Notes: generated by a model from the letters alone, not told the origin. A DNA stretch of 37,951 nucleotides from Methanomicrobiales archaeon (GCA_026394765.1 JAPKXQ010000087.1:1-37951); one strand, 5' to 3'. Shown: positions 8,250-16,901, counted from the first letter of the stretch. Numbers and translations are program-made.

Positions 8250-9104
8250 TCACCCGCCAACTATCCCAGTAAGCACAAGACCCGATATGATGGTGGCTAT
8301 GACCAGAACAATCGACACTCTCCCGGTCCAGAGGTGGACGGTGCGGAGCTGCCCTTTCCGATGGGTGCTGTGCTCACGCAGGAACCCTGTTGCTGCAGTG
8401 AGGACCGCGACCGCTATCGTGAACGCTCCCAGGAGGGCGTGGGAGACACGGAGGTGTGGCCCGCCTGTTGCAGCAACTGATATGGCTGCAGAAGTGAGCC
8501 CGACGGTGAAGAGTATGACACCTCCTCCTGCGGTGACGCGGTGCATGGCATACCACCTACCCCTCCGGAAAAACTTAGGGATAGCGGCGGCATAGGTCAT
8601 CACGACAAACCCTGCGACCATGAGGGCGGCGTGGACCGGCCAGAGTGGTGGTGCCGACCCTGCACCCTGCGACATTACAGGGCCCCCTGCAGTGTACTCG
8701 GCACTTCGTGCGCCATAGTGGTTGCAGGTCGCTGTGGCGCTAATGACGTCTCCTGGAATGGCAGGGACCTCGTACTGGTACGTAAATGTGTCAGGGGACG
8801 TCTGGGAGGTATAGTGGACGTCTTGGATGACAGCGCCGTTCTTCTCGATCACGATACTGTAGATGTAGTGCGTCGTGACATCGTCTACCAGGTGAGTTAC
8901 CGTGACGTTGAGGGCTCCCGCACTCCCGTCATACTGAAGTGTCACCATGGCTGGTGGATGAGCATTTGCAGGAACCGGGACGAAGAGTGCTGCGAGCATT
9001 ACTGCCGCGAGTACGACAACTCCTGCGTGGTGGTAGCAGAGTGACTGGGGGCACTCCATGCAGGAATGGTGGGCCGGGAGAGGTGATAGGAGATGCGGTG
9101 ACAC
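8250..9104 (-). CDS. Exported-domain plus cytochrome b561-like four-helix membrane protein
   Basis: The N-terminal hydrophobic segment ends PVPANAH and acts as a signal. About 100 residues of beta-rich extracytoplasmic domain follow (from HPPAMVTLQYDG to ATATCNHYG). The C-terminal half has about four membrane helices with histidines placed as in the cytochrome b561 fold: PVHAALM, AMHRVTAGG, LRVSHALLGA and TVHLWTGRV. It could bind two haems and carry electrons across the membrane. The 284-residue frame begins with GTG at 9104. An in-frame ATG at 9059 leaves an equally good signal peptide, and neither has a clear ribosome binding site, so the start is uncertain. The partner and electron donor are unknown. 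Confidence 0.72.
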   Translation of the reverse strand: MSPHLLSPLPAHHSCMECPQSLCYHHAGVVVLAAVMLAALFVPVPANAHPPAMVTLQYDGSAGALNVTVTHLVDDVTTHYIYSIVIEKNGAVIQDVHYTSQTSPDTFTYQYEVPAIPGDVISATATCNHYGARSAEYTAGGPVMSQGAGSAPPLWPVHAALMVAGFVVMTYAAAIPKFFRRGRWYAMHRVTAGGGVILFTVGLTSAAISVAATGGPHLRVSHALLGAFTIAVAVLTAATGFLREHSTHRKGQLRTVHLWTGRVSIVLVIATIISGLVLTGIVGG

Positions 9105-9117
9105 CCCGATACACTTC

Positions 9118-9319
9118 AGAAGAAGTACCTCACCTTGAAGGGTCTTGCAGACCGTATCGTTGTCTTCGAGGGTGGGCAGGTCAGGGGTTACGGTCCCAGA
9201 ATAAGATCCTGCGCGATAGGTATGTCAGGCGGACGCTCATCTCTGACTATTCATGGACAAGGTATTTTTTTGCGTCTCCCAGGGAGCTCAACGCACTGGG
9301 GGTTGAGAACGGGTCATGA
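9118..9319 (+). pseudogene. Possible frameshifted gene fragment, family unknown
   Basis: One frame reads KKYLTLKGLADRIVVFEGGQ and then loses sense. From about 9195 the neighbouring frame reads NKILRDRYVRRTLISDYSW and SPRELNALGVENGS to a stop at about 9319. Both pieces look like protein by composition, and joining them needs one frameshift. I cannot name the family; LADRIVVFEGG resembles the tail of ABC ATPases, but that alone is weak. Confidence 0.3.
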
Positions 9320-9670
9320 AAGATTCCCCTGATCACGCACTCAAGTGGCCTCCTGCGTCTGACATCCGGGAGTGTGCGGATCCCAAGGGTGTATGGCCCC
9401 GACAGAGGGGTGAACAGGCAAGTTCAAAGAGCATCATAACGGGGAATAGTCCCGCTCGTCTCTAGTGCCCTTGGGCGCACAACCACGCTTGGGTCTCGCA
9501 ATCGACATGCGGGGCAATACATCTGAAACGGCGCAGCCCCCTATACAGGAGCGCAAGGTCCAGGCTCGCGTTAGTGTCATGTGTTTAGTAATTGAGTTCT
9601 ACCCTGTTGCCTATGCAGTTCATCTCAAATGGCTCGTGAAGGTCGGAGTGTGTTCCCAACCATATAAAGG

Positions 9671-9679
9671 AAAAAAAAA
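9671..9679 (-). terminator. Poly-U terminator after the DUF333 lipoprotein
   Basis: Nine consecutive A on the plus strand give a nine-base U-run in the minus transcript, 25-33 bases past the stop at 9704. This is the typical archaeal oligo-U terminator. Confidence 0.6.
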
Positions 9680-9703
9680 GAAAGGTGAAGGCCGTGGTGC
9701 CAA

Positions 9704-10390
9704 TCACTTGAGCGTGTGGGTGTGGTTCCCTACACCTGCAGGCCCTGCGAGGTTGGCAGCAAGGTCTATGGGGTGCGTGTGGCAGGCACCCTGAGCAGTG
9801 CAGAATTTTCCGGTGGTGGTAGCGCCATCACACCACTGGTGGACATGGTCTGGTGCCCCAGCCGAGGTACTGGTCGTGTTGTGGCATACCGCCGCGGTAG
9901 CGTTCGTAAATGAGCACTCGCCGCGGAAGAGCGCCCATTCCTCGCACTCTGACCCGTTCAGGACACAGACACCATACTCGCCCCCGTCCTTATCCTTTCT
10001 GATTTCGAGCGTTCCTCCGAGGTTGACGCAGTTAACCGAGGCAGGGTTTGCGATACCGGTCTGGGTAGAGGTGGTCTTTGTAGCATTCGCAAATGAGCAC
10101 TCGCCGCGGAAGAGCGCCCATTCCTCACATTCTGACCCGTTCAGGATACAGACGCCATACTCGCCCCCGTCCTTATCCTTTCTGATCTCGAGCGTTCCTC
10201 CGAGGTTGACACAATTCACCGAGGCAGGGTTTGCGATCCCTGCCTGTGGGGTGGTGGGTGTGGCCTTCACCGTCGCGGTGGTGGTGGGAGTGGTCTGAGT
10301 CTGCGGGGGGGTCTGAGTACAGCCCGATACGAAGAGTAGTACGATGACAAGGACCGCCAGGGCAGTCCCGTACCATGAGGCATGATGCAT
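9704..10390 (-). CDS. Lipoprotein with two tandem DUF333 domains and a His/Cys-rich tail
   Basis: The start is set at the ATG at 10390, which has GGTGAG seven bases upstream; the open frame continues further but has no better start. The product (228 residues) has a lipobox (LLFVSGC, modified cysteine near residue 24) and a threonine-rich linker. Two almost identical copies of a short cysteine-containing DUF333 (putative hemolysin) domain follow, each running from NPASVNCVNLGGTLEIRKD to EEWALFRGEC. The C-terminal tail of about 60 residues is rich in His and Cys (PDHVHQWC, CTAQGACHTHP, NHTHTLK) and could bind metal. The protein sits on the outer face of the membrane. DUF333 has no proven activity, so the function is unknown. 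Confidence 0.8.
   Translation of the reverse strand: MHHASWYGTALAVLVIVLLFVSGCTQTPPQTQTTPTTTATVKATPTTPQAGIANPASVNCVNLGGTLEIRKDKDGGEYGVCILNGSECEEWALFRGECSFANATKTTSTQTGIANPASVNCVNLGGTLEIRKDKDGGEYGVCVLNGSECEEWALFRGECSFTNATAAVCHNTTSTSAGAPDHVHQWCDGATTTGKFCTAQGACHTHPIDLAANLAGPAGVGNHTHTLK
9901..10243. repeat. Direct tandem repeat, period 183 bp, inside the lipoprotein gene
   Basis: About 160 bases starting near 9901 recur 183 bases later starting near 10084, with only scattered substitutions. The period is 61 codons, so the reading frame is kept and one protein domain is duplicated. The close match at DNA level points to recent duplication or gene conversion. Confidence 0.85.
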
Positions 10391-10583
10391 AATTCGCTCA
10401 CCAGAGAAGGGTGTGAGGGGATCCCACTTGAGGTGAGAGGATCTGTACCGACATAAGTAACAGTAGGTAATTCCATCTCGCTCAGTGTAGATATCGGATT
10501 CAGTTCCGTGCATGGCGGAACGGAGGAGACTATGTGACCAGATACAGAAGATTCATCATCTAGTACCTTTTAACCTGTAAGGG

Positions 10584-11171
10584 ATGAAGCGCGTAATACT
10601 CATCGTTTCACTGGTCATCCTCACTGCGCTTGTGTGTGGATGCACCCAGCCGACCACACCCGGGGGACAGGTAACCCCTACTCAGACTAGTGTTCAGTCT
10701 GCGACCACGAGCGCCCAGCCCCAGTCTACGGAAGGGGCGCTTACTGCCTTTGACCTGGCGATCGAGAAGGCCCAAACCCTCTATGATGAAGGAATCACGC
10801 TCAGCTTCGATGCGAGTGACCAGGCCTTCAATGAGAGCTGGGACCAGGCGAAGCAGCTGTATGGTCAGGCCAAGGCGAAACTTGAAGAGGCTAAGGTCTC
10901 CTATAAAGCGGCCTCACAGAGTGGCGGGACATCTATTGACTCCCAGTATGCAGACCTGAAGGCCCAGGCGATCACTCTCTACGAACAGGCGATGGAGTAT
11001 GACGTCAAGCTGATGGAGGAGTCCAGAAAGGAGACTCCGGACGAGAACTTGATCGAGCAACTGATCGATAACTCAACCAACCTCTATGACCAGGCATCAG
11101 AGCAGGACTGGAAGGCAGAGGAACTCTACCTCCCGATTGAGCTCATAGAGACGCCTGCACCGACGAAATAA
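10584..11171 (+). CDS. Helical lipoprotein, function unknown
   Basis: The 195-residue product starts MKRVILIVSLVILTALVCGC, a signal peptide with a lipoprotein cysteine at residue 20. A serine/threonine/glutamine linker to about residue 50 follows. The rest is helical and acidic, rich in A, E, K, Q and L (AKQLYGQAKAKLEEAK is typical), and probably forms coiled coils. No domain is recognised. It is divergent from the DUF333 lipoprotein and stands alone, ending in a T-run terminator, so it is a single-gene unit. The ATG has no clear ribosome binding site. Confidence 0.72.
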   Translation: MKRVILIVSLVILTALVCGCTQPTTPGGQVTPTQTSVQSATTSAQPQSTEGALTAFDLAIEKAQTLYDEGITLSFDASDQAFNESWDQAKQLYGQAKAKLEEAKVSYKAASQSGGTSIDSQYADLKAQAITLYEQAMEYDVKLMEESRKETPDENLIEQLIDNSTNLYDQASEQDWKAEELYLPIELIETPAPTK

Positions 11172-11179
11172 CATCCACC

Positions 11180-11186
11180 TTTTTTT
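11180..11186 (+). terminator. T-run terminator of the helical lipoprotein gene
   Basis: Seven T lie nine bases after the TAA at 11169-11171, between convergent genes. This fits archaeal oligo-U termination. Confidence 0.55.
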
Positions 11187-11193
11187 CTCTTGA

Positions 11194-11751
11194 TCACACC
11201 CGATTGAGCGCCTGGCATCGCAGGACAACAAGTAGCTCACCTTCGACTTCCTCTTTAGCAGCGATATCAGTCACCAGGCCATGTGCCGTGAGGACCTCCC
11301 GCACCTCCTTGATGCCGGTTATGCTGGAGACAAGGAGAAGGGCCCGTCCATCCGGCCCGATAAGAGTGGGCAGGACCTCTGCAAATCGCCGTATCGTAGA
11401 CCGTCCGTCTCTTCCTCCATCGAGGGCGTACTCGAGCCAGTCATCGACCCGCTCTTCAGAGCATGTGGGGAGGTAGGGGGGATTGAATAGTACGAGGTCA
11501 AAAGGGCCACGGAGTGCAGATGCGAGGTCGCACCGCACCACCATAAGGCCTATCTGTCGTGCGGCAAGGACTGCATGGGGGCTGATATCGGTTGCCACGA
11601 CACATTTTGCTATCCTTGTGAGGGAGGCGGAGACAAAACCGCTCCCGGTCCCTATCTCGAGGACGTAATCACCGGGGAGGACCTCTGAACATGCAGCACT
11701 TGCGAGAAGGAGGGTATCGACCTCCACAGGGTAGACCTGCTCATTGACCAT
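11194..11751 (-). CDS. HemK-type (HemK2/Mtq2-like) N5-glutamine methyltransferase
   Basis: The protein is a 185-residue class I methyltransferase. Motif I is VLEIGTGSGFVSASL (about residues 29-43) and the NPPYLP motif at about 90-95 holds the amide nitrogen of the target glutamine. The short length without a separate N-terminal domain fits the archaeal/eukaryal HemK2 form, which methylates the GGQ glutamine of release factor aRF1. It is the last gene of the long informational run, six bases after ksgA, which suits a translation role. A general small-molecule or rRNA N6 methyltransferase is the alternative. Confidence 0.85.
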   Translation of the reverse strand: MVNEQVYPVEVDTLLLASAACSEVLPGDYVLEIGTGSGFVSASLTRIAKCVVATDISPHAVLAARQIGLMVVRCDLASALRGPFDLVLFNPPYLPTCSEERVDDWLEYALDGGRDGRSTIRRFAEVLPTLIGPDGRALLLVSSITGIKEVREVLTAHGLVTDIAAKEEVEGELLVVLRCQALNRV

Positions 11752-11757
11752 CTGGCA

Positions 11758-12522
11758 TCAGGGGATGTTTGCGATCAGTGCGAAGTCCTCCAGGACAAGA
11801 GCCTCTGGCCTCGCTTCCAGGACTTTTGGTGGGAGGTCATTGAGGACACGGTCGGTCCATCCTACGTCCAGTTCGCCACCGGCATACCTGATGCAGTTTC
11901 GCACGGTCTTGCGCCGGTGGGAGAAGAGGACTCTGACCAGGTCGGCGTAACGGGCAAGGTCTCTTATTGGGAACTGTGGGGGCCGTGGGGTTACCCGCAC
12001 CACGGTGGACCAGACCTGGGGGACTGGGGTGAAGTGGGCGGGAGGGACGTCAAAGCACCGTACCACTCCTGCAAAGGTCTGGAGCATCACAGAGAGCCTC
12101 CCGCACGCGGGGGTTCCTACCTCCGCGACCATCCTCATAGCGAACTCACGCTGGACCATTAGGACTGCCATCCCGGGGTCAATTGCGAGGAGGCGAAAGA
12201 GGATCAGGGAACTCACAGAATAAGGGAGATTGGAGACCACGAGAGAGCAGGAGGGTAGAGGGCAGCGGGTCGCATCGCCAACGGTCACATGGAGTCTCCC
12301 TTCTGCAACCGCGTCAGAGAAGCGCCGAATAACCTCTTGGGCAAGGATGGGGTCGATCTCCACGGCATGCACGATTGCGCCCCTACTCAGGAGTTCAACC
12401 GTGAGGGCTCCTCTTCCAGGGCCGATCTCGAGGACACCCTGCTCTGCTACCTGGGCGCAGTCCACGATCCGCGCTGCTGTGTGGGGGTTAGTAAGGAAGT
12501 GCTGGTCCCGCCAGGCCCTCAT
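11758..12522 (-). CDS. ksgA: 16S rRNA dimethyladenosine transferase (KsgA/Dim1)
   Basis: The 254-residue protein carries the SAM loop LEIGPGRGALTVELL, the acidic ribose-binding HAVEIDP and the catalytic NLPYSVSS (family NLPYxxS). It also has the family's C-terminal helical domain with FSHRRKTVRNCI. It would dimethylate two adjacent adenosines near the 3' end of 16S rRNA late in small-subunit assembly. The ATG overlaps the stop of the DUF655 gene by four bases, so the pair is probably coupled. Length and motifs are normal for the family. Confidence 0.95.
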   Translation of the reverse strand: MRAWRDQHFLTNPHTAARIVDCAQVAEQGVLEIGPGRGALTVELLSRGAIVHAVEIDPILAQEVIRRFSDAVAEGRLHVTVGDATRCPLPSCSLVVSNLPYSVSSLILFRLLAIDPGMAVLMVQREFAMRMVAEVGTPACGRLSVMLQTFAGVVRCFDVPPAHFTPVPQVWSTVVRVTPRPPQFPIRDLARYADLVRVLFSHRRKTVRNCIRYAGGELDVGWTDRVLNDLPPKVLEARPEALVLEDFALIANIP

Positions 12523-13082
12523 CGTGAAGTGAAGAGGTGATACTTCACGTCCGGATCCTGAATCTCTTCAAGCACCCTGTTGATGATCATCCGCTCAGGG
12601 TGGGGAATGGCTTTGATCCGATGGCTGATGTCAGAAAAGTTCTCGAATGGCTTTTTCTCTCTCTCCCCCAGGATCTCCCACATCAGTTTCTTCCCGATTC
12701 CTGGAAGGAGGTGGAGCATATGCAGCTTTGGGGTGACTGATATGGCCCTGTTGAAGAAACTGACGTATTCAGGTTCTCTTTCCCGAACGATCTTCTCGAT
12801 CACAAAAGGCAGCTCAATCCTGGCAGTTGGTGTGAGGTCGCGGTAGTGGATCCGCCGTTTCACCCGCTCGATCTTCTCCCTCTCTCCGTCCCCGATGTAG
12901 AGGTCTTCGTGGAGCCTGATCTCGATCTTTTTTGGGATGAGCTCTAATAGCTTGAACTGTGTTATGCCGACAGCCTGGACGAGCGGCTCACGCTTGAAGA
13001 TCGGCCTGGGATCCTCAGGGTGGCCCTTCATCAGGATGTCTATCACTATCCCGTGGGTCTCTTTCTTCTCTGCCAGGTTCAT
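12519..13082 (-). CDS. DUF655 family putative RNA/DNA-binding protein
   Basis: The 187-residue protein matches the archaeal DUF655 family. A small beta domain comes first, including the IGDGEREKIERVKRRI segment. A helix-hairpin-helix-like region follows around residues 133-175 (LHLLPGIGKKLMWEILGERE), a fold that usually contacts nucleic acid backbone. Its place between rpo4 and ksgA is common in archaea and suggests a role in ribosome or RNA metabolism, but no biochemical role is established that I know of. It follows rpo4 by 17 bases and overlaps ksgA by four. Confidence 0.88.
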   Translation of the reverse strand: MNLAEKKETHGIVIDILMKGHPEDPRPIFKREPLVQAVGITQFKLLELIPKKIEIRLHEDLYIGDGEREKIERVKRRIHYRDLTPTARIELPFVIEKIVREREPEYVSFFNRAISVTPKLHMLHLLPGIGKKLMWEILGEREKKPFENFSDISHRIKAIPHPERMIINRVLEEIQDPDVKYHLFTSR

Positions 13083-13099
13083 ACAGCCCCTCCGCGCGA

Positions 13100-13450
13100 T
13101 CAGACGTGCGAATTCACGAGGTTGAGGATGGCATCAAGATCCTCACCTGTCAGGGAGAACTTCTCCTTTGCATAGATGGCGCGGAGCTCGTCCCTCGTTC
13201 GGGGATTGATATTTGCTATGCGGAGGGCTATCTCGGGGCGCATCTTGTCAAGTCTGAGGAGGTCCTCAACGAGTTCCCGCGACTGCTCTGGGGTAGTCTT
13301 TGCGAGGAGATTTACATGTTCGATGCTCCTTCGCAGCTCCCATGGCATCTCTTTTCCCGCGGCGATCCGGTCGGCCTCGACAGTAGCGAGGATGGCACGG
13401 AGCTCGGAGAGGGTGATCTTCTCTTCGCTGCTAACTGCCTTGACCTTCAT
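13100..13450 (-). CDS. rpoF: DNA-directed RNA polymerase subunit Rpo4 (RpoF)
   Basis: Product of 116 residues from the ATG at 13450, preceded by GGTGAGG; an in-frame GTG five codons upstream is less likely. The sequence shows the Rpo4/RpoF pattern: ITLSELRAILATVE, then a central helix with SRELVEDLLRLDKMRPEIAL and the C-terminal HRDC-like helices ending GEDLDAILNLVNSH. Rpo4 pairs with Rpo7 to form the stalk of the archaeal polymerase and helps open complex formation and processivity. It lies between L21e and DUF655, the usual archaeal order. Confidence 0.93.
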   Translation of the reverse strand: MKVKAVSSEEKITLSELRAILATVEADRIAAGKEMPWELRRSIEHVNLLAKTTPEQSRELVEDLLRLDKMRPEIALRIANINPRTRDELRAIYAKEKFSLTGEDLDAILNLVNSHV

Positions 13451-13473
13451 CTCCTCACCACCCACTCATGTCG

Positions 13474-13764
13474 TCACTGCTGTGCCCTGAGGTGCTGGGG
13501 CCTCGCGATAACCGTCTTTGTTATCCCGCCGTCCCTCACCTCGAGGACCCATGCCCGCCCCCTCTGCCCGACAATTGTGCCAGTCTTTCCATGGAAGCGG
13601 TGGTGCGGCATGCCCTTCTGCGTGGATGGCTCGCATACGACATGGACCTTCTGTCCGTTCTCAAACTTCTGGATGAGTGCGGTCACCGGGATGATCCCGC
13701 GTCTCCTAGGGTCTTTCTTTAACTTATACCGTGTCTTCTTCCGAATGCCGTTGTGGTGTGCCAT
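13474..13764 (-). CDS. rpl21e: 50S ribosomal protein L21e
   Basis: The 96-residue basic protein (MAHHNGIRKKTRYKLKKD ... HHRFHGKTGTIVG) is a full-length archaeal L21e with its SH3-like core. The ATG at 13764 lies inside the 3' end of pus10, a 41-base overlap, and is preceded by GGAGGAG about seven bases away. The ribosome binding site is therefore within the pus10 coding sequence. Such a long overlap is unusual in this run, where most overlaps are 4-17 bases. Confidence 0.96.
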   Translation of the reverse strand: MAHHNGIRKKTRYKLKKDPRRRGIIPVTALIQKFENGQKVHVVCEPSTQKGMPHHRFHGKTGTIVGQRGRAWVLEVRDGGITKTVIARPQHLRAQQ

Positions 13765-14998
13765 GTGTCGTCTCCTCCAGGTGATCCGCCACCTCGATCA
13801 CATCAAGGTGTGTGACCCGGGCGGGCCGGCCGAGGATCTCGGTGAGGCTGGGCCGGGTCCGGCCCGCATCCCCTGATATCAGTTCCTTTATATAGAGGCC
13901 TGCCTCACCCGTCACCCCGATGAGGAATTCTCCCTCAACTGGGCCGAGACAGGTGATGGCAAGCACCGTGCGCTGCCGGACCTTGTCAGCCCTCCGGTGC
14001 GCGACCCGAATGGGCGTGCGCTGCGCAATCTGTGCCCCATTAAGGGCGGAGAGAGCGCTACAGAGCTCTTCCGGCGATACGGAACCGTCGATCTCGACCT
14101 GGATCCTGTATTTTTTTACCCATCGGTGCGATTTAAGGATTTGTACGTCAGCCCGGTCTGCATGACCAGTGAGTGTGACCTCGACCCGCCCGGTGGCATA
14201 GTGGTTCACTGCACCCTCAAGTGTGTTGAGGGGGACATCCCGCCGCCGCGGTGCGACCACCTCCATCACGAATGGGCGGCCTGTACCAATCATCCTCGCA
14301 TCGATGTCCTCTCTCCCGGCACCATGGAGGACTGCGCCCTGTGCGTCAAAGGCAGTGATGACTGGGCGCCCAATCAACTCCTCGACTGAGTCAGTATACT
14401 GCTTTCCGGTGAAGTGGCAGGCCTCACAACCCTCTCCCCGACAGCTCCGGCAGTCCCAGTGGGTCTGTGGGATCCCCCTGATCAACTTACGGTACCTGCC
14501 TGAAAAAAAGACAGGTGCAATCTGCAGGTCCACCGTGCCCTGGTCGAGGACGAGGACAAAGATTAGGTCAGGCCGGGAGAGGTCGGCAGTCTTCCCGGTC
14601 TTTTCTGAAAAAAGCTTCCCTATCTCACGGTTCACCTGGGACTTGAGGGGTTCGGTCCCATCCAGAGCTAGGTCGCTCCAGACCATCTCCTCTCCTTCGG
14701 AGATGAGTGGTGGGACCTTTGACCCGACAACGAAGGTAGAGAACGCAATGCCCTGGGAAGCTGACTCCATCCTGGCCACCCAGGGGTCCAGTGTCGCAAA
14801 GAAGTCGTTGCAGAGCCAGCACGACCCGTCTTGGGATTTGAAAGGGATATTTTTCCACATGGCATGCGACACTCTGAGTGCCGCGCCCCGGCAGGCATTG
14901 GAGAGGCCGAACGACCGCCTGCCAAAGAACCTCCCGAGGCAGTGGTCACAGATCGTTCCATAGGAGAAGATCGATTCTACACTCTCCATCAGGTCCAT
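13724..14998 (-). CDS. pus10: tRNA pseudouridine synthase Pus10 (positions 54/55)
   Basis: Full-length protein of 424 residues. The N-terminal THUMP-containing zinc region has CDHC (C17, C20) and CWLC (C60, C63). A second Cys cluster, WDCRSCRGEGCEACHFTGKQY (about 181-201), is typical of archaeal Pus10. The catalytic aspartate lies in GREDIDARMIGTGRPF (about 228-243). Pus10 makes pseudouridine 54 and 55 in the T-loop of archaeal tRNA. The gene follows trmY with a 10-base overlap; TrmY methylates pseudouridine 54, so the two gene products act in sequence. Confidence 0.95.
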   Translation of the reverse strand: MDLMESVESIFSYGTICDHCLGRFFGRRSFGLSNACRGAALRVSHAMWKNIPFKSQDGSCWLCNDFFATLDPWVARMESASQGIAFSTFVVGSKVPPLISEGEEMVWSDLALDGTEPLKSQVNREIGKLFSEKTGKTADLSRPDLIFVLVLDQGTVDLQIAPVFFSGRYRKLIRGIPQTHWDCRSCRGEGCEACHFTGKQYTDSVEELIGRPVITAFDAQGAVLHGAGREDIDARMIGTGRPFVMEVVAPRRRDVPLNTLEGAVNHYATGRVEVTLTGHADRADVQILKSHRWVKKYRIQVEIDGSVSPEELCSALSALNGAQIAQRTPIRVAHRRADKVRQRTVLAITCLGPVEGEFLIGVTGEAGLYIKELISGDAGRTRPSLTEILGRPARVTHLDVIEVADHLEETTHGTPQRHSEEDTV

Positions 14999-15567
14999 AC
15001 GAAGTTCCTCCTGTCGATCTCATTGAGCGTGACAGTTATTGCATGGTCTGCGTGGTACGACCTGGGACCGACCGAGACCCGGGGCAGTCCCTCGATTCCC
15101 GCAACTTCTTCAGCAAGGAAGTCATGGTGGTCTGATAAGAGGAACGCCCCCGGGAGCGGGGATACCTTCCGGATGTCTTCTCCCCCCTCATCGAGTACAG
15201 TGAAGTGGTGGTCGGTGAGGAGGTCGTGGATCCCACCACGCCGCATGTAAACGCCGGGTGTCGACTCCTGATAGGTGGGCGTCGGGAGCAGAGTGAGCGC
15301 TTTTTTGATGAGTGATCCTGCACTCCGCTCGTCAGGGCTGAGGTACCGCACCGCTTCACCGCTGAAGAAGACGGTCTTTGGGGGGTCTGGATCACCCTGC
15401 AGGACGAGGTAACACGCGACATCGCGCCTAAGGTCATGGGAGAGGAAGAGGGAGGTGTTTACACAGCGGCAGAGTATGTCCATACGTCCCGCACCACCCG
15501 GGAGGTCGTTGAGGCTGAAGGACCCATCGGTCCGTGCTGTGTGGCCAATGATGGCAAAGACAGGCAT
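14989..15567 (-). CDS. trmY: tRNA (pseudouridine54-N1)-methyltransferase TrmY
   Basis: The 192-residue protein matches the SPOUT-class TrmY family: start MPVFAIIGHTARTDGSFSLN, then GRMDILCRCVNTSLFLSHD, and a C-terminal trefoil-knot region with PGAFLLSDHHDFLAEE and VSVGPRSYHADHAI. It turns pseudouridine 54 of archaeal tRNA into N1-methylpseudouridine. It is coupled to pus10, which makes the substrate base, and lies five bases after srp54. Size and motifs are normal. Confidence 0.94.
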   Translation of the reverse strand: MPVFAIIGHTARTDGSFSLNDLPGGAGRMDILCRCVNTSLFLSHDLRRDVACYLVLQGDPDPPKTVFFSGEAVRYLSPDERSAGSLIKKALTLLPTPTYQESTPGVYMRRGGIHDLLTDHHFTVLDEGGEDIRKVSPLPGAFLLSDHHDFLAEEVAGIEGLPRVSVGPRSYHADHAITVTLNEIDRRNFVWT

Positions 15568-15572
15568 CGGGC

Positions 15573-16901
15573 TTACATCCCGCCAAACTTCTTCATGAGC
15601 CGCTGAAGGTTGAACTTCCCTGCTCCGCCACGGACCCCTTTGAGGGTCTTTTTCATCATCTTGTGGTACTTGAGGAGCTCTCTGACCTCATCGGCACTCG
15701 CCCCGGCCCCCTTTGCGATGCGATGGAGGCGCGCGGACCCAATGAGCCCGGGGTCGTCGAGCTCTGCCCCGGTCATGGAGTCCATGATGATACGGTACCG
15801 GCTCATCTTGGTACTCGTCATGTCATATACGTCAGAGGGGAGCTCCACATTGCCCATCGGGAGCATGCTCATGATCTGCTTGAGAGGTCCCATCTTGTTG
15901 AGCGCCTCGATCTGTTTGTACATGTCCCTTAAGGAGAACTTACCCCGCATCATCGCGTTGACATCGAGATCTTCTGTTTTGACTGTCTCTTCTGCCCGCT
16001 CAACAAGTGCTTTTAGGTCTCCCATCCCGAGGAGGCGCGAGATGAAACTGTCGGGATCGAACCGTTCCAGGTCCTCAACCGTCTCCCCGCTACCGATAAA
16101 GACAATCCCGCTCTTTGTCTCTGCAACCGCGGATAGAGAGCCACCCCCCTTAGCAGTCCCATCCATTTTTGTGATGATAACTCCGTCGATGGTGATGGCA
16201 TCATGGAACCTCTGGGCCTGTTCACGTGCCTGTTGACCGATTGCGGCGTCCAGGACGAGCCAGCGGTGGGTTGCACGGGTGATCTCGTTGATGGCTATGA
16301 TCTCCTGGATGAGGTCCTCTTCCAGTGCATGGCGCCCCTGGGTATCGACTATCACCACCTCGGCCCCCGCGAGGGAGGTGAGGCCGGCCTTTACGATTGG
16401 GAGTGCATCCTTCTGCTCCGGGTCGCCGATACAGGGGACATTGATCCTGGCGCAGTGGGTCGACAGTTGTTCGTAAGCACCGGGCCGGAAGGTATCGGCG
16501 CAGATCACACCCGGCCGTATCCCCTTCCTCTGGAAGTACCGAGCGAGTTTTGCTGCCGTCGTGGTCTTCCCGCTCCCCTGGAGGCCTGCGAGGAGGATGA
16601 CTTGTGGCTCCAGGCGAACTTCCCCTGCTGGCCCCATCAGCCTTACCAGCTCCTGGTAGACGATCCGCAGTACGTGTTCGCGGACGCTCATCCCTTTTTG
16701 GGGCTCTTCCTGGAGTGACCGCGTTTTGATCGCCTGGGAGAGGCCCATCACCAGTTTGACATTGACATCAGCCTGGAGAAGTGCCCTTTGGAGGTCCCTT
16801 ACCAGTTCGTCGACAGCCTCCCGGTCGATGACTGTCTTACCCGCGAGTTTCTTTAAAGCGTCCTTGAGGGTGGTACCGAGACGGTCGAGCATATCAGGCA
16901 C
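15573..16901 (-). CDS. srp54: Signal recognition particle 54 kDa protein
   Basis: 442 residues with the NG GTPase and the methionine-rich M domain. G1 is [15 protein letters not shown], followed by [11 protein letters not shown] (G3) and [10 protein letters not shown] (G4 region). The M domain (from about 300) includes [12 protein letters not shown] and ends with RLMKKFGGM. It binds SRP RNA and signal sequences and docks with FtsY to target proteins to the membrane. The start overlaps the end of ftsY by eight bases, so targeting factor and receptor are made from one message. Confidence 0.97.
   Translation of the reverse strand: MPDMLDRLGTTLKDALKKLAGKTVIDREAVDELVRDLQRALLQADVNVKLVMGLSQAIKTRSLQEEPQKGMSVREHVLRIVYQELVRLMGPAGEVRLEPQVILLAGLQGSGKTTTAAKLARYFQRKGIRPGVICADTFRPGAYEQLSTHCARINVPCIGDPEQKDALPIVKAGLTSLAGAEVVIVDTQGRHALEEDLIQEIIAINEITRATHRWLVLDAAIGQQAREQAQRFHDAITIDGVIITKMDGTAKGGGSLSAVAETKSGIVFIGSGETVEDLERFDPDSFISRLLGMGDLKALVERAEETVKTEDLDVNAMMRGKFSLRDMYKQIEALNKMGPLKQIMSMLPMGNVELPSDVYDMTSTKMSRYRIIMDSMTGAELDDPGLIGSARLHRIAKGAGASADEVRELLKYHKMMKKTLKGVRGGAGKFNLQRLMKKFGGM

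Larger units (their letters stand above)
9105..9703. other. Gene-poor stretch of about 600 bases
   Basis: No intact gene is supported. The first 200 bases hold a possible decayed plus-strand fragment (listed separately). The rest (9320-9660) shows no coding pattern I trust, and the last part holds the terminator of the lipoprotein gene to the right. Confidence 0.4.

Noticed and set aside
9465-9794. 109-codon plus frame
   Set aside because: It overlaps the end of the lipoprotein gene antisense, crosses its terminator and has no ribosome binding site or family resemblance.
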